This document shows, in pieces, positions 35,201 to 45,948 of a stretch of DNA of 64,000 nucleotides (the stretch's first letter is position 1; the number at the start of each line of letters is the position of its first letter). Source of the stretch: Cotesia glomerata (taxonomy: Eukaryota > Arthropoda > Insecta > Hymenoptera > Braconidae); assembly GCF_020080835.1 (NCBI RefSeq), contig NC_058167.1, forward strand, positions 7,968,957-8,032,956, given 5' to 3'. The notes under the pieces are model-generated. The model was not told the origin of the DNA. It made no database searches and worked only from the letters and a program-made list of their open reading frames with translations. The translations under genes and the position numbers were made by a program.

Positions 35201-38200
35201 TGCTCGTCGGAGCAGCAAGCCCGACGGGACTAGGTACCGACGGCGAGGGACTTTGCCTCAGAAATTGATTGGGCGTAACATTCCTCGGTCCAGGAAACCC
35301 AGCGTTGATCATTTCGACGGGCTTTCTCTGCATATGCCCCATCTGCTGAGCTTGGTTCATCTGCTGGACCTGCTGCATCTGTTGCTGAGGATTAATCGGG
35401 CCAGTGACTTGCCCGCCGCCCATCTGATTAATATTCTGGGATCCACCTTGCATATTTCCAGCCACAGGAGCTCCTCCCATCTGATTCACCATCTGGGGTT
35501 GTCTTTGAGCTTGCAATTGTTGCTGGACATTTTGCTGCATCTGGTTGGCCTGCATTTGCTGTCCCATTTGCGCCTGGTTCATATTCATCTGCTGCATGTT
35601 CTCCTGACGCATGTGATTCATCTGCTGCTGTTGCTGCTGCATATTAACCTGACCTTGGTTAACTTGGCTCATTTGTTGACCTGGTCCAGGGCCCATTTGG
35701 TTCATCTGCTGGTTGATATTTCCTGCTGACATTTGGTTCATCTGGTTCTGCATGTTCATTTGGTTCTGCATGTTCTGCATTTGTCCCATGTTTCCCATGG
35801 GGGAACCTTGACCTCCCATCATTCCCATCCCTGGCATCTTATTTTGCATGTTCTGCATGTTCATTCCCACCGCAAGACCACCTGGACGCTGGTTGAAGCT
35901 CTGGAGAACTGAAAAAAAATTTTTTGTCAATTGGAACTTAACAGCCGATCCCCTCTTTTTCTCGCGTCACACTCACTGCAAGAAACGGTACTATCCTTGA
36001 AGCACTCATGATTATAAAGCTATTGCAGTTTTATGTTTTTCTTTTAAACAAATGAGAATTTCGAAAAATACGCTCTGCTACACGGAAAGAACAAGATGAC
36101 ACTGGATATCATCCCAGACTATACTCAGTGATATCTAAATCGTTTATTTGAAAAAACCCAATAGGTCATATTTTTTTCGAAATCGGGTTTATTGCATTTT
36201 TCGGTTCTTTGAATTTCCCCTCACTTATACCAGCACCAAAAAATATTAAATCCGTGTTCAAGACCTAACCAATCGGTCAATATAAATCTCGTTTAGTCGA
36301 GAAACCCCATAAGTCAATGACTTGAGGGGTTTTTCGAATAAACATTCTATGTCTAAATTCCAAAAATAAATTTTTTTTTTTCTTTTTCCAAAAAAACTTC
36401 TGAGAAAAAAAAATTCAGTTCAATGCAAAATACTTAAATTTTCATAATTTTCGCAGTATGGGCTTAAAAAAATTAAATTAAATTATTGTTTTATTGTTTG
36501 ATGTGATTTCACTGACTTTAATTTTAAAATGATTGATTATCAGATAATTAGAAACTAAATTTACTGTTAAATACTTGAATTTTAATGAGTTTTACGATAT
36601 TCGATTGATGGATTAAAATTAAAGATATGTTGTTTTATTGTTGACTCTGATTTAACTGATTTAAATTCTAAAATTAATAATAACCAAATAAAAATATATT
36701 ATATTTACTGTTAAATACTTTGATTTCAATAATTTTTGCAATTTTAGTTTTATAAAGTAAGATTGTAATAAATTAAAATGTTGTTTTATTGTTGACTCTC
36801 AGTTGACTAATTTGAATTTAAAAATAGATGATTTATTATAATTTTCGTTAATTGTAGTTCCAATACATATTTTGTACTTTACTTTATAAATATAATAAAT
36901 GATTCACGGAGAAAAATTAATATATTAATGATTTTATTACTATTTTATTCGTTTTGGTGAGAAACCCCATAAGTCAATCAATTTCAAATCATTATTATAA
37001 ATAGTAGTAACAATTAAATTTTTTTCCCCTCCGGGCGTAAAGCGTCAACTTTAGCCCCGCTGCGCGAAACGAAGTTGCCGCATTCCGCCTTCGTCGGGGA
37101 AAAAAATATTATACACTCCTCGGGAAGTAAATAAGAAAGCCTCAGATCACATGTTTGTTGACCTCGGCTTCGCCTCGGCCAACAATTACCTGTGATCTGA
37201 GACATTTCTTACTTTACTTCCCTTGGAGTGTAATATACTATTTTCATGCTCGAATATTTTTTCGGGATACTAACATTATTATTATTCATCATTGGTTCAT
37301 GATCTTAATGCAAACTTAACCGAGAAAAATGCTTTTTGCTTCTCCTGAAAAATTTAGTATTTTTGACTTATGGGGTTTCTCAAATAAACGATTCATCTGT
37401 GGTGAAAAAAATTTCAGATAGTAGCTAGAAAAATCCAGATTATATTGTGTGATATCTGTATTATAATCATTGTAATCTGGATTATACTAGCTACTATTTG
37501 AAATTTTTTTTCACTCAGTATAATCTGAGATGATATCCAGTGTCATCTTGTTCTTTCCATGTACGAAATAGACAATTAAAAAATCTATTACGTAGCAGAG
37601 CGTTTTTTTTTTAATTCTTCTTTATCCACGAGAGAAATGTAAAGCTGCAATTGTAGGGACCGGCTGTTAAAAAAAAAAAGAAGGAAAATTAAAAAAAATT
37701 TACTCACGATTACTGGCAGCATTTGCGGTTTGTTGTGGAACCATACCTTGGAGATTTGGTCCTCCAGCCATACCCATTACTTGATTATTGTTACCTGTTG
37801 CTTGTCTGGTTAAAGTTTGCAATGCTCCCATTGGATCTTGACCACCAGCTGCTCCTCCTCTGGCTACTGCATTTTTTTTGTCTGAAATTATTTTTTAACA
37901 ATTAATAAAAATAAAAATTTGCTATTTTTTCAAAATTAATTTTTTTTTTATAATAATAATAAAAATAATACTTAAAATCGAAGACTTAATAATTTTTAGA
38001 ATTGAAAAAAAATTTTTAATATATAATATTTTACATTTATAATTAATATAATTAATATATAAAAATTAATTTTTAATATTAATTATTAAAATAAAATTTT
38101 TTATTATTTAAATAAAATAAAAAAATTTTAAGTTGTTTGACTTTAGTATCACTAAAAATGACAGCTCTAAAAATAAATTAATACTCACGATTTTCTGTTA

Positions 38201-38715
38201 CAAATAAAATAACCTTCCCAACATAATTATGATACTCGTCCTGTAAATGGAGTAAAAATAAATAATTTTATTGTTATCCAATTACTTTCAATAAAAACAA
38301 TTACTCAGAGTTATATTTACCTTAGTCTTAGCTTTCTGGAAGACGTAATTCTCCATCTCAGCGCTATTTCTTATAGGAGATACCCCCGAGTTTTGCAATG
38401 CCGAATCTCTAAAAAAATAAAATAATACTGAAATTACCAGACATCTGTCAGTTTTTTAGATTTTTATAATAACTAAATTATTATAAAAAAATTTTAATTA
38501 CAAAATTTAATGTCTAGAGATTATAGAAAATCACAAGTGCAAATTTTTTTATTAATATTTTTTTTTTTTTATTTAATGAATTTGTAATAAAAATTTAAAA
38601 AATTGTCAAATGTCAGCTGATTGGAGTATAATCAAATAAAAATAATTACTTACATTTTGGCAATAATACCCTGGCGATATTGCTGGGTCCTCCACATATT
38701 GTCATCAGTAGCCAT
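32297..38715 (-). CDS. MED15: Mediator subunit 15, copy 1 (diverged KIX; 9 exons, 680 aa)
   Basis: Exons: 38715-38654, 38408-38321, 38240-38189, 37881-37708, 35908-35126, 33401-33246, 33162-32868, 32791-32689 and 32626-32297; 680 codons plus stop with all phases in agreement. MED15 is a tail subunit of the Mediator complex; its N-terminal KIX domain docks activators and its C-terminus anchors it in Mediator. Here residues ~1-67 are KIX-like (MATDDNMWRTQQYRQGIIAK, then ENYVFQKAKTKDEYHNY). The large exon 5 encodes a Gln/Met/Asn-rich tract with MQNMQNQM-type repeats, followed by a conserved PGPRNVTPNQFLRQSPSPS segment. Exon 6 has REKVRQLSRYIDPLRKMIAK, and the last exons give the conserved C-terminal domain (TFGPCLEALFGPEIK, PSDYPLTPP). 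The KIX sequence is less canonical than in copy 2, suggesting relaxed or changed activator binding. Introns 4 and 5 are filled with TEs. Confidence 0.88.
33528..33740. mobile_element. Palindromic 'GAGTACCC' MITE copy (MED15 copy 1, intron 5)
   Basis: Complete hairpin: AAGATATAAGCTCATCCTGA on the left, its complement on the right, and a TA-rich loop. The outer left flank (about 33500) carries the usual TGACATTTTTAAAGATATAA phrase. Confidence 0.65.
33761..35005. mobile_element. 1.24-kb non-coding TIR element with repeated 'cagtcccctgg' motif
   Basis: The ends form a 21-bp inverted repeat: ATGGGTGATTCTCTGTAAGG at 33761 and the matching complement ending at 35005 (one mismatch). Inside, the phrase CAGTCCCCTGG or a close variant recurs at least six times (about 33790, 33948, 34130, 34335, 34492 and 34808) in AT-rich DNA. 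No open frame. It sits directly beside palindromic MITE sequence on both sides. Superfamily not recognised. Confidence 0.7.
35006..35112. mobile_element. Right half of a palindromic 'GAGTACCC' MITE
   Basis: It begins in the TA-rich loop (ATATGAAAAATATAT) and runs through ATGTGGGTACTCAAATGAAA to GAGCTTATATCTTTAAAAAT. The left half is missing or is represented by the copy at 33528 across the 1.24-kb element. It lies only about 15 bp from the 3' end of exon 5 of MED15 copy 1. Confidence 0.6.
36079..37563. mobile_element. Inner 1.48-kb TIR element
   Basis: The ends are inverted repeats of about 50 bp: TACACGGAAAGAACAAGATG from 36079 and its complement ending at 37563, each continuing into ACACTGGATATCATC. 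The interior repeats the phrase GAGAAACCCCATAAGTCAAT. It has no coding capacity and is inserted at the centre of the outer MITE. Confidence 0.7.
37019..37245. mobile_element. ~227-bp GC-centred palindromic element, copy 2 (innermost level)
   Basis: It is the reverse-orientation relative of 28998-29213: it begins CCCCTCCGGGCGTAAAGCG, has the centre CCTCGGCTTCGCCTCGG and ends GGAGTGTAATATACTATTTT. It is inserted inside the 1.48-kb element. A 63-codon frame crossing it is composition only. Confidence 0.7.
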
Positions 38716-39372
38716 GGTTATTCACTTGTAATTATTAAATAAATAAATATTGAGAAAAATATTAATTAATTCTTTAATAATATTTTATACACTCTTTACA
38801 TTAGTTGATATTTGCATTAAATCATATTTAATTGCACAAAATTACGTCGAATTAGGTGACGTATTAAACGGAGCAAACTAATAAGTCAAGGTTCTGCGAG
38901 ATAACCTCGAATTGTAATTGAGAGCTGAGAAAATCGAGAGAAAGTAAAAGTAAAAAAATAATTGGCGCGAATTAAAGAAATTTCAAATGATTTTTTTTAA
39001 CTTAATTACTTAGTTAGTTACTAGTAAGGTTAATTAATAATATTAGCAGTAATTTTATAAATAATTTTAAATTTTATTATTATTTATTCATTTACATATA
39101 ATTTACATGAAGGTTTTTTAATAAATATTAAATAAACATTACAATTTTTGAAAATTTTAAGTAGAAAAAAAAACAATAAATAAATTAAATAATTATTACT
39201 TTAGTTTCTTAAATTGAGCAAATTTTGATACGAACACAACGTGAAGAAACAAAAGTTAATAAATATTAACAATATTAAATACTTGAAAATGAGATTCTAA
39301 ATTTGACAATTGAGATAAATATACAATTAATTGACTAATTTGTAATCACGGTGATGATAATAATAAAAATAA
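38716..39372. other. Spacer between the two MED15 copies
   Basis: About 660 bp. It holds the promoter of MED15 copy 1 (38716-38960, with short GC-richer phrases) and the 3' UTR of copy 2. No other feature seen. Confidence 0.4.
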
Positions 39373-42300
39373 TTATAGACCAATAATTTCAGCGTTGGCA
39401 GCGACGGAAGTCTGAGTGGGAGCGCTGGCTTGTCTGACGCTCATCTCCCAGGTGTCAAGAAGCTGCGAGACGGAGAACCGTCGCGGTAACTTAGTAATTC
39501 TGGTAGTGAGAGCTTTCTGGACGGCACTGAGAAACGCGGTGGTGTACTCGTGAGGAGCCATCACGCAGCGAGGAGGCGTCAGAGGGTAATCCGAGGGCAC
39601 GGTCACCGAGACTGGAGGAACACAGGGAAGATGTCGGTCGTCGAGCCAGCAGATCAATTGGATGCACTTGGAGCCGTTTTGCTGAGCTGGATCCAGACTC
39701 ACCTACAAAAATATTTATATTTAATCATTCCAAGTAATTATTTAAATATTTCAGCGAGCTTTACCTTGAATCTTTGATCCAAGCGAGCGATCTCGCCTTG
39801 GAGAACGTCCGGAATCTCGCTAGCAGACTCTTCGACTTTTTGCTTCTTCAGCGGCGGTGGTAAGTTCCTGGATAAAATTATTTATCAACAATTAACAAGA
39901 GTTCTAGCTTTAGGTTCAAAAAGTACTTTTCAAGGCGACTTACTTTATTTCCGGGCCGAAAAGCGCTTCCAAACAGGGCCCGAAGGTTCGCTGGAGCGTG
40001 TGATTCGCCATCGGGCTCTGGAGATTCGCACTCACAGCTTCCAGTAGCGGTGTAAAAATGTGGTGTTCTTTCATCGAAGTCACCACCGGTCCAACACTTC
40101 CTTCTCCCCTTTTGAGGTCCATTTTTTCCAGCACTACCTCGCATTTAATTATAGTCTCCAATGGAACTCTTTTTGTAGGGTTCGACAAAATTTCTAGTAA
40201 TTTTTTCATTTTACTCATCTTATCAATATCTGCAATAAAAATTATTATTCAATTTCTCATATAATAAATAGTCAATTTAAATAAAAATCACTTACTGCCT
40301 TCGCTTCCCATTTTAGTGATCATTCTCCTCAAAGGATCAATATATTTACTGAGCTGTCTAATTTTCTCTCTGTACGCCTGATCTTCCTGAGGACTCGGAG
40401 TAGCTCCCATACCAGCCGGAGTGTTCAAAGAACTGCTCGGAGAAGGTGCCATACCTGTTCAACCAAATAAATATTAAAATTTTTAAGCCACTATATGACT
40501 GCCGTGACTTGTGAACTATAAATAAATAAAATTTTGTTTCATTAAATAATAACTTTTGTTAAATTGTACTGTACTTTTTTAACTATTGATGTTTTTAAAG
40601 ATATAAGCTCATCCCGATGTTACACTCATTAAGAGCTTTCATTTGAGTACCCACATGCATTTTGATATATATTTTTCATATATACATATATATAATAAAT
40701 ATAAATATATGAAAAATTGATATGAGTACTCAAACAAAAGGTCTTGATAAGTGTAACTCTAGGATGAGCTTATATCGTTAAAAATATCATCAGTGGACAA
40801 AATACAACATCATTACTTTATTATTCACATTTTTAGAGATATAAGCTCATCCCGATGTTCCACTCATTAAGAGCTTTCATTTGAGTACCCACATGCATTT
40901 TTATATATTATATATATACATATATATATATAATATATATAAATATATGAAAAATTGATGTGGGTACTCAAATGAAAGGTCTTGATGAATGTAACATCAG
41001 GATGAGCTTATATCTTTAAAAATGTCATTAGTTGACAAGATAGCAATGTCAGTTCTTAATAATTGACATTTTTAAAGATATAAGCTCATCTCTATGTTAC
41101 ATTCATCAAGACCTTTCATTTGAGTACCCACATGCATTTTCATATATTTTTCATATATACATATGTATATATATAATATACATATAAATATATGAAAAAT
41201 TGATATGGGTACTCAAATGAAAGGTCTCGGTGAGTGTAATGTCGGTGTGAGCTCACATCTTTAAAAATGTCTGTAGTTCACAAGATACAATAATATAGAT
41301 AATAAATAATACCAATAGATCTTTGTCCAGCCATCATAGGATGTTGGGGACTCGGCGAAGGAACAAGCGCTGGTGAAGCAACCATCTGATTACTCGTTGG
41401 AGCTCCAAGACTGGCAGGACTAGGAGCTGAGGGCGACGGACTCTGTCTCAGAAACTGATTCGGAGTAACGTTCCTTGGACCAGGGAACCCAGCATTCATC
41501 ATCTCGACAGGCTTTCTTTGCATGTGTCCCATTTGTTGAACCATTTGTGCAGCACCCATTTGATTAATCGCTTGCGGTACTGATTGCATTCCCGTGTTCA
41601 TCGGCCCGCCAATTTGGTTGGTCATTTGTCCTTGCATCTGTCCTTGCATTTGATTCTGATAAATAATAACTATTATAAGAGCAATTTCTTTCTACTTAAC
41701 CTTAGACTGATCAACGTATGAGCGTGACGCCGCGCTCAATTATGTTTTTTATTACATCTTCAATATTTACTAAAATTACTCAAAAAAATTTGACTCTGTT
41801 CCTTGAACATTTTAGAATATGTTAATAATTTTTTCAAACATCTTCGAAAACGTTAAATTGATGAAAAAAAAATTTCTTAAAAAATTTCGCGGGGCTTTTC
41901 TCATCGCTTGACCAGAGTCGTAAGTAGTTTTTTGTCCGCATCGTTGCCAAAAACACCTCTGGTCTCTGCCTGTCAAACGTGTATGAACTGGCAACACTGT
42001 CTGCTCTAAAAGCATTGCGGCAAATCCCTCATCACTTGACCAAAGTCGTTAGGCCGCGTTTGTTGACCAGTCTAGGGTTAAAGTAAACTAGATAAAATAA
42101 TTTAAATTACAGGAATATTTTGCTGCATTTGTCCAACAGTCATCGGTCCAGGTCCCATTTGATTAACCATTTGCCCGGGACCCATTTGATTTATCTGCTG
42201 ACTAATCCCGCCAGACATCTGACCCATCTGATTGATCATCTGAGCATTTTGCATGCTCTGCATTTGTCCTATGTGTCCCATCGAAGCTTGGCCTCCCATC

Positions 42301-43234
42301 ATTCCCATTCCAGGCATTTTGTTCTGCATATTTTGCATGCTCATCCCTACTCCAGGATTAACTCCTCCTGGTCGTTGGTTCAAACTTTGGAGCACTGAAA
42401 ATTCGGAGCGTTTATTATCAAGATCTTCGAGGATGTAAATTAAAATACTCACGACTGCTGGCAGCATTGGCAGCTTGCTGTGGAACCATCTGAGGGTTCG
42501 GTCCTCCGGCCATACCCATAACCTGGTTATTGTTACCAGTTCCTTGTCTAGCTAGTGTTTGGAGTGCTCCGATTGGATCCGGCATACCTTGCGCTCCAGG
42601 TTGCACACCTGCTGCAGCTACTCCCGCATTTTTTCGCGTATCTAATTATTTATAAATTTAATAATAAAATATTTTAATTATTAGTTATAATTATGACACT
42701 GAAATCAGCTGACAACTTTCAATTTTTTTATTTTTATAACAAATAAATTACAATAAAAAAAATTTCACTGATAATTTATTTTAATTTTAACATGTAGAAT
42801 TTTTTTAATTATAATTTAATTGTTATAAAATAATAGAAAAATTTCTAATGTCATTTATTATGACATTTAATTTAAAATTCTTACCCATTTCTCTGACATG
42901 TAATATCAACCTGGCAATAAACGCCAAGTACTCTTCCTAATAAAATAATAAAATTATTTATTTATTTATTCATTTTTATTGATAAAAAAATACTTGTTGA
43001 TAAATTGACTAACCTTTGTTTTTGCTTTTTGGAATACATGATTCTCCATCTCAATGCTATTTTTTGCAGGAGACATTCCACTTTTCTGAACAGCCTCTTC
43101 ACTTTAATAAATAAATAAATAATTCATTCATTAAATCGCTCCTGTATTACAAATAAACAAATAAAAACTTACATTTTGGCAACAACACTTTGACGGAAAG
43201 TCTGAGTTCGCCACGAAGTTTCCTCAGTTGTCAT
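39373..43234 (-). CDS. MED15: Mediator subunit 15, copy 2 (canonical KIX; 10 exons, 631 aa)
   Basis: Exons: 43234-43173, 43101-43014, 42936-42885, 42641-42453, 42394-42111, 41655-41313, 40454-40296, 40229-39944, 39867-39765 and 39702-39373; 631 codons plus stop, phases consistent. The KIX region is close to the family consensus: KIEEAVQKSGMSPAKNSIEM, then FQKAKTKEEYLAFIARLILH. A Gln/Met-rich middle follows, with PGPRNVTPNQFLRQSPSPS, then a REKIRQLSKYIDPLRRMI segment and the conserved C-terminal domain. This copy looks like the orthologue that does the normal MED15 job in the Mediator tail. The last two exons and nearby introns are almost identical in DNA to copy 1. One intron (42110-41656) has no counterpart in copy 1 and consists mostly of a MITE. 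Confidence 0.9.
40575..41278. mobile_element. Three consecutive palindromic 'GAGTACCC' MITE copies (MED15 copy 2, intron 6)
   Basis: Hairpins at about 40575-40795, 40808-41032 and 41055-41278 lie head to tail with only short joints. Each has the arms ATTTGAGTACCCACATGCAT and the complement around a TA-rich loop. The usual long left flank (GACTTGTGAACTATAAATAA) occurs once, before the first copy. The copies differ from one another by scattered changes, so the array is not recent. Confidence 0.7.
41696..42081. mobile_element. 386-bp TTAA MITE forming most of a MED15 intron
   Basis: TTAA at 41696-41699 and at 42078-42081 flank inverted ends: CCTTAGACTGATCAAC on the left and CCCTAGACTGGTCAAC on the other strand at the right. 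TTAA duplication and C-rich ends indicate a piggyBac-type non-autonomous element. It fills 386 of the 455 bp of intron 5 of MED15 copy 2. A 67-codon antisense frame inside it is not a gene. Confidence 0.7.
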
Positions 43235-44043
43235 TTTTTATTTATTTTTATTACCTTAAATTAATTATTATTTATTTATTGTTGTTTAATAATTATCGAA
43301 GATTATTTATTAATATTTATTTAGATTTATTTTTATTTACACGTATGTCGATAAATCAGACAATACAATTCACTACCATACACTTTGATCACAACTGACA
43401 ACATATAAATACTCACACCTACAAACACTATACTTATACATTCGCATCTATATTTTATGAACTTCAATATATATACATTACATTCAACGGAAAATGCAAC
43501 AACTTCATAACCTTGATGATATACTTTCATTTACATATTTATAAAAAATACTTATTGTAAAATAAAAATTTTTTCTAACAAATAAATTGTAAAAATTTAT
43601 TTTTTCAAAAATAAATTTCGTTTTTTTTTACAATTAATTTTAAAAATTATCATATAAAATTTTTTTGATCAAATTTAGTAATAAAAAAAAATACTCATAT
43701 TATAATTTTAATTATTTTATATTTAAAATTCAAAAAAAAATTTTAATCCTTTATTGCAACCATAAAAAAGTACTAGCTCAAGAATACCTAGTAAAGATAG
43801 TATAATAATAATAATTTTAAAAAAATTTATAAACGCATAATGACAAATGAAAAAATTGCATAAGGCTGATGGACCATTACAAAATACAATAAAATGTATA
43901 AATCGAAGTATTTATAAATATCGAATAATAATAAATAATTATAAATATTCCCTGAGCACTTTTGGTCATAGTTCAGCCTTTTACTCAGTAATCTACTTAT
44001 AAATATACTTAAAATTTATCTATTATAATTCTAATCTCTAAAT
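43235..44043. other. Spacer between MED15 copy 2 and the MED15-like fusion gene
   Basis: About 800 bp, very AT-rich. It includes the promoter of MED15 copy 2 and the 3' UTR of the fusion gene. No repeat or gene recognised. Confidence 0.4.
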
Positions 44044-45915
44044 TTACAGTAATAAAGAAAGGTCTTTCCCTCGACGAATTTCTGTCGTATTTTTAACAAA
44101 ATCGCTCTCGATAGAAACGGAGGAGTGCTTTAATAACTTTTTGTTCCTCAAAATTAGCATCTTCTTACGGAGGGTCGTCAATCCTAGGACAATCGGCCGG
44201 GGTTTTTTAATATCCTTGCCAATGCGTCTGATGGAGTCGACTTCGTTTGGCAGCAAACTAACTTTAACTTCCTTGTTAATAATATTCAAAACGGTTTTTT
44301 CTAATTGCAAATAATTACTCTCATTTTCGGGAACTCCATAGATAACCAGGTAGCGTAGCTTGAGTTCCTTCTCAATACGCTCCAGGCGCTTGGTTTGTCG
44401 TTTCAGATCCCTACGGACTGTGTCCAGACTGTTTTTATACTGATCGAATTTAACGTTGACATTCCCGTTGACATTGTTTATGATTATCTGCCCCAGGTCG
44501 TCGGTGTACAGCTTCATGGTGTTCTCTATAGAATCGAGCTTCTGGTTCATGAAGTCCATTATTCCGTGCTCGTGTTCCATCGGGTTCATGGGATTTTCTT
44601 GGTAGCCTGGAGAACCCTCCACTCCGGGATCGATCAATTCTATCTCTTCTATTTCTATCTGAGTGCTGGGGTCTTCTGGAATATTTTCTTGGTCAGTTCT
44701 TCTCATATTTTGGTTTTGCTCATGCTCAGATGGAGAAGATTCTCGGGATCGGGACCCGTTGGCAGGCGTTAGAGGTCCTTCTGGTGTAAGAGGATGGAAG
44801 TTGTCTTCGTCTGAAGAGTTATAAGATACTCTTGATATTGGAGCATTTATTTCATTTGTTTCTGCGATTTCTGTATACTGTTGTTCATTCCTTGGAGATG
44901 CTAAATAAAATTTATTTTATTAATTATATTTTATTTTTTATTTATGACACTGAAATTAAGAGACATTTGATAATTTTTAGAAATTTTTTAATTAATAAAT
45001 TTTGGAAAGAAAAATTTATTGAAAATATTTTTAGAAATTCTAAAAAATTATAAATACAATTTTATATAATTAAAAAAAACTAGCAACCTTGCAGTCACTA
45101 TGTAACTGCCCTGACTTGTGAACTATGAATAAATAAAATTTTGCTTTATTAAATAATGGCTTTTTAAAAATTAATATTATTTATTGAAACTATCAGGTTA
45201 TTTTATACATATATTTATGAGGATTTTTTCGTATTAAACAACAATATAACTTAAAAATTAGCGGAAATATCAGCTGATACACATCGTAGGTTGTCATCCG
45301 ACTTGACAGTTGGTGTGCAGTATGGAAGCCACAATTTTTATCTGAAGTCACTCGGCACAGAAAAATTACTTTTTTTGTATGTATATATTCTATATGAACC
45401 TCAATTCCAAAAAAAAAAAATAAAAATTTGCATTTTTTAGAGGGCTGTGAAATTAAGTCGTGATTTTTCACCATTTTTCCATACATTGTTTATTAAAAAA
45501 AAAATAGTTGAAATAATAATATCGCTTATGATGGAGGTTCATACTCAGCGTAATTGTATAAAGAAAAGTAATTTTTCTGTGTCATTGATTTCAGATAAAA
45601 ATTGTGGTTTCCATAGTGCACACCAACTGCTAAGTCGGAAGACAACCTACGATGTGTATCAGCTGATATATCTGCTATTTTTTGAGTTATATTGTCGTAA
45701 AATACGGAAAAATATAAATATATGTATAAAATAACCTGATAGTTTCAATAAATAACATTAATTTTCATGCCTTAAAAAAATTAATAAAAAATCAGCATAA
45801 AAACGTCTTTCTACACGTATTTCCCCCCTTAACTATTGACGTTTTTAATGATATAAGCTCATCCCGATGTTACACTCATCAAAAGCCTTCATTTGAGTAC
45901 CCACATGCATTTTCA

Positions 45916-45948
<33 letters not shown>

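Larger units (their letters stand above)
35939..37670. mobile_element. Outer shell of a three-level nested element (MED15 copy 1, intron 4)
   Basis: The left part (35939-36078) and the right part (37564-37670) are inverted relative to each other: TAACAGCCGATCCC on the left, GGGACCGGCTGTTA on the right, and both carry the inner phrase ACGCTCTGCTA or its complement. Without the insert this would be a palindromic MITE of about 246 bp. Confidence 0.65.

Noticed and set aside
35154..35729. 191-codon plus-strand frame rich in Leu and His
   Set aside because: Antisense shadow of the Gln/Met-rich exon of MED15 copy 1: CAG/ATG runs read backwards give Leu and His. The same happens at 42120-42398 and 37723-37905.
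40575..41278. Regularly repeated hairpins as a CRISPR-like array
   Set aside because: Units are ~220-bp eukaryotic MITEs without unique spacers, inside an intron.
41812..42015. Minus-strand 67-codon frame in the MED15 copy 2 intron as an alternative exon
   Set aside because: It lies within the TTAA MITE, and copy 1 protein shows no such segment.
45193..45734. Two opposed frames as separate small genes
   Set aside because: They are the two arms of one inverted repeat; no start context or family.
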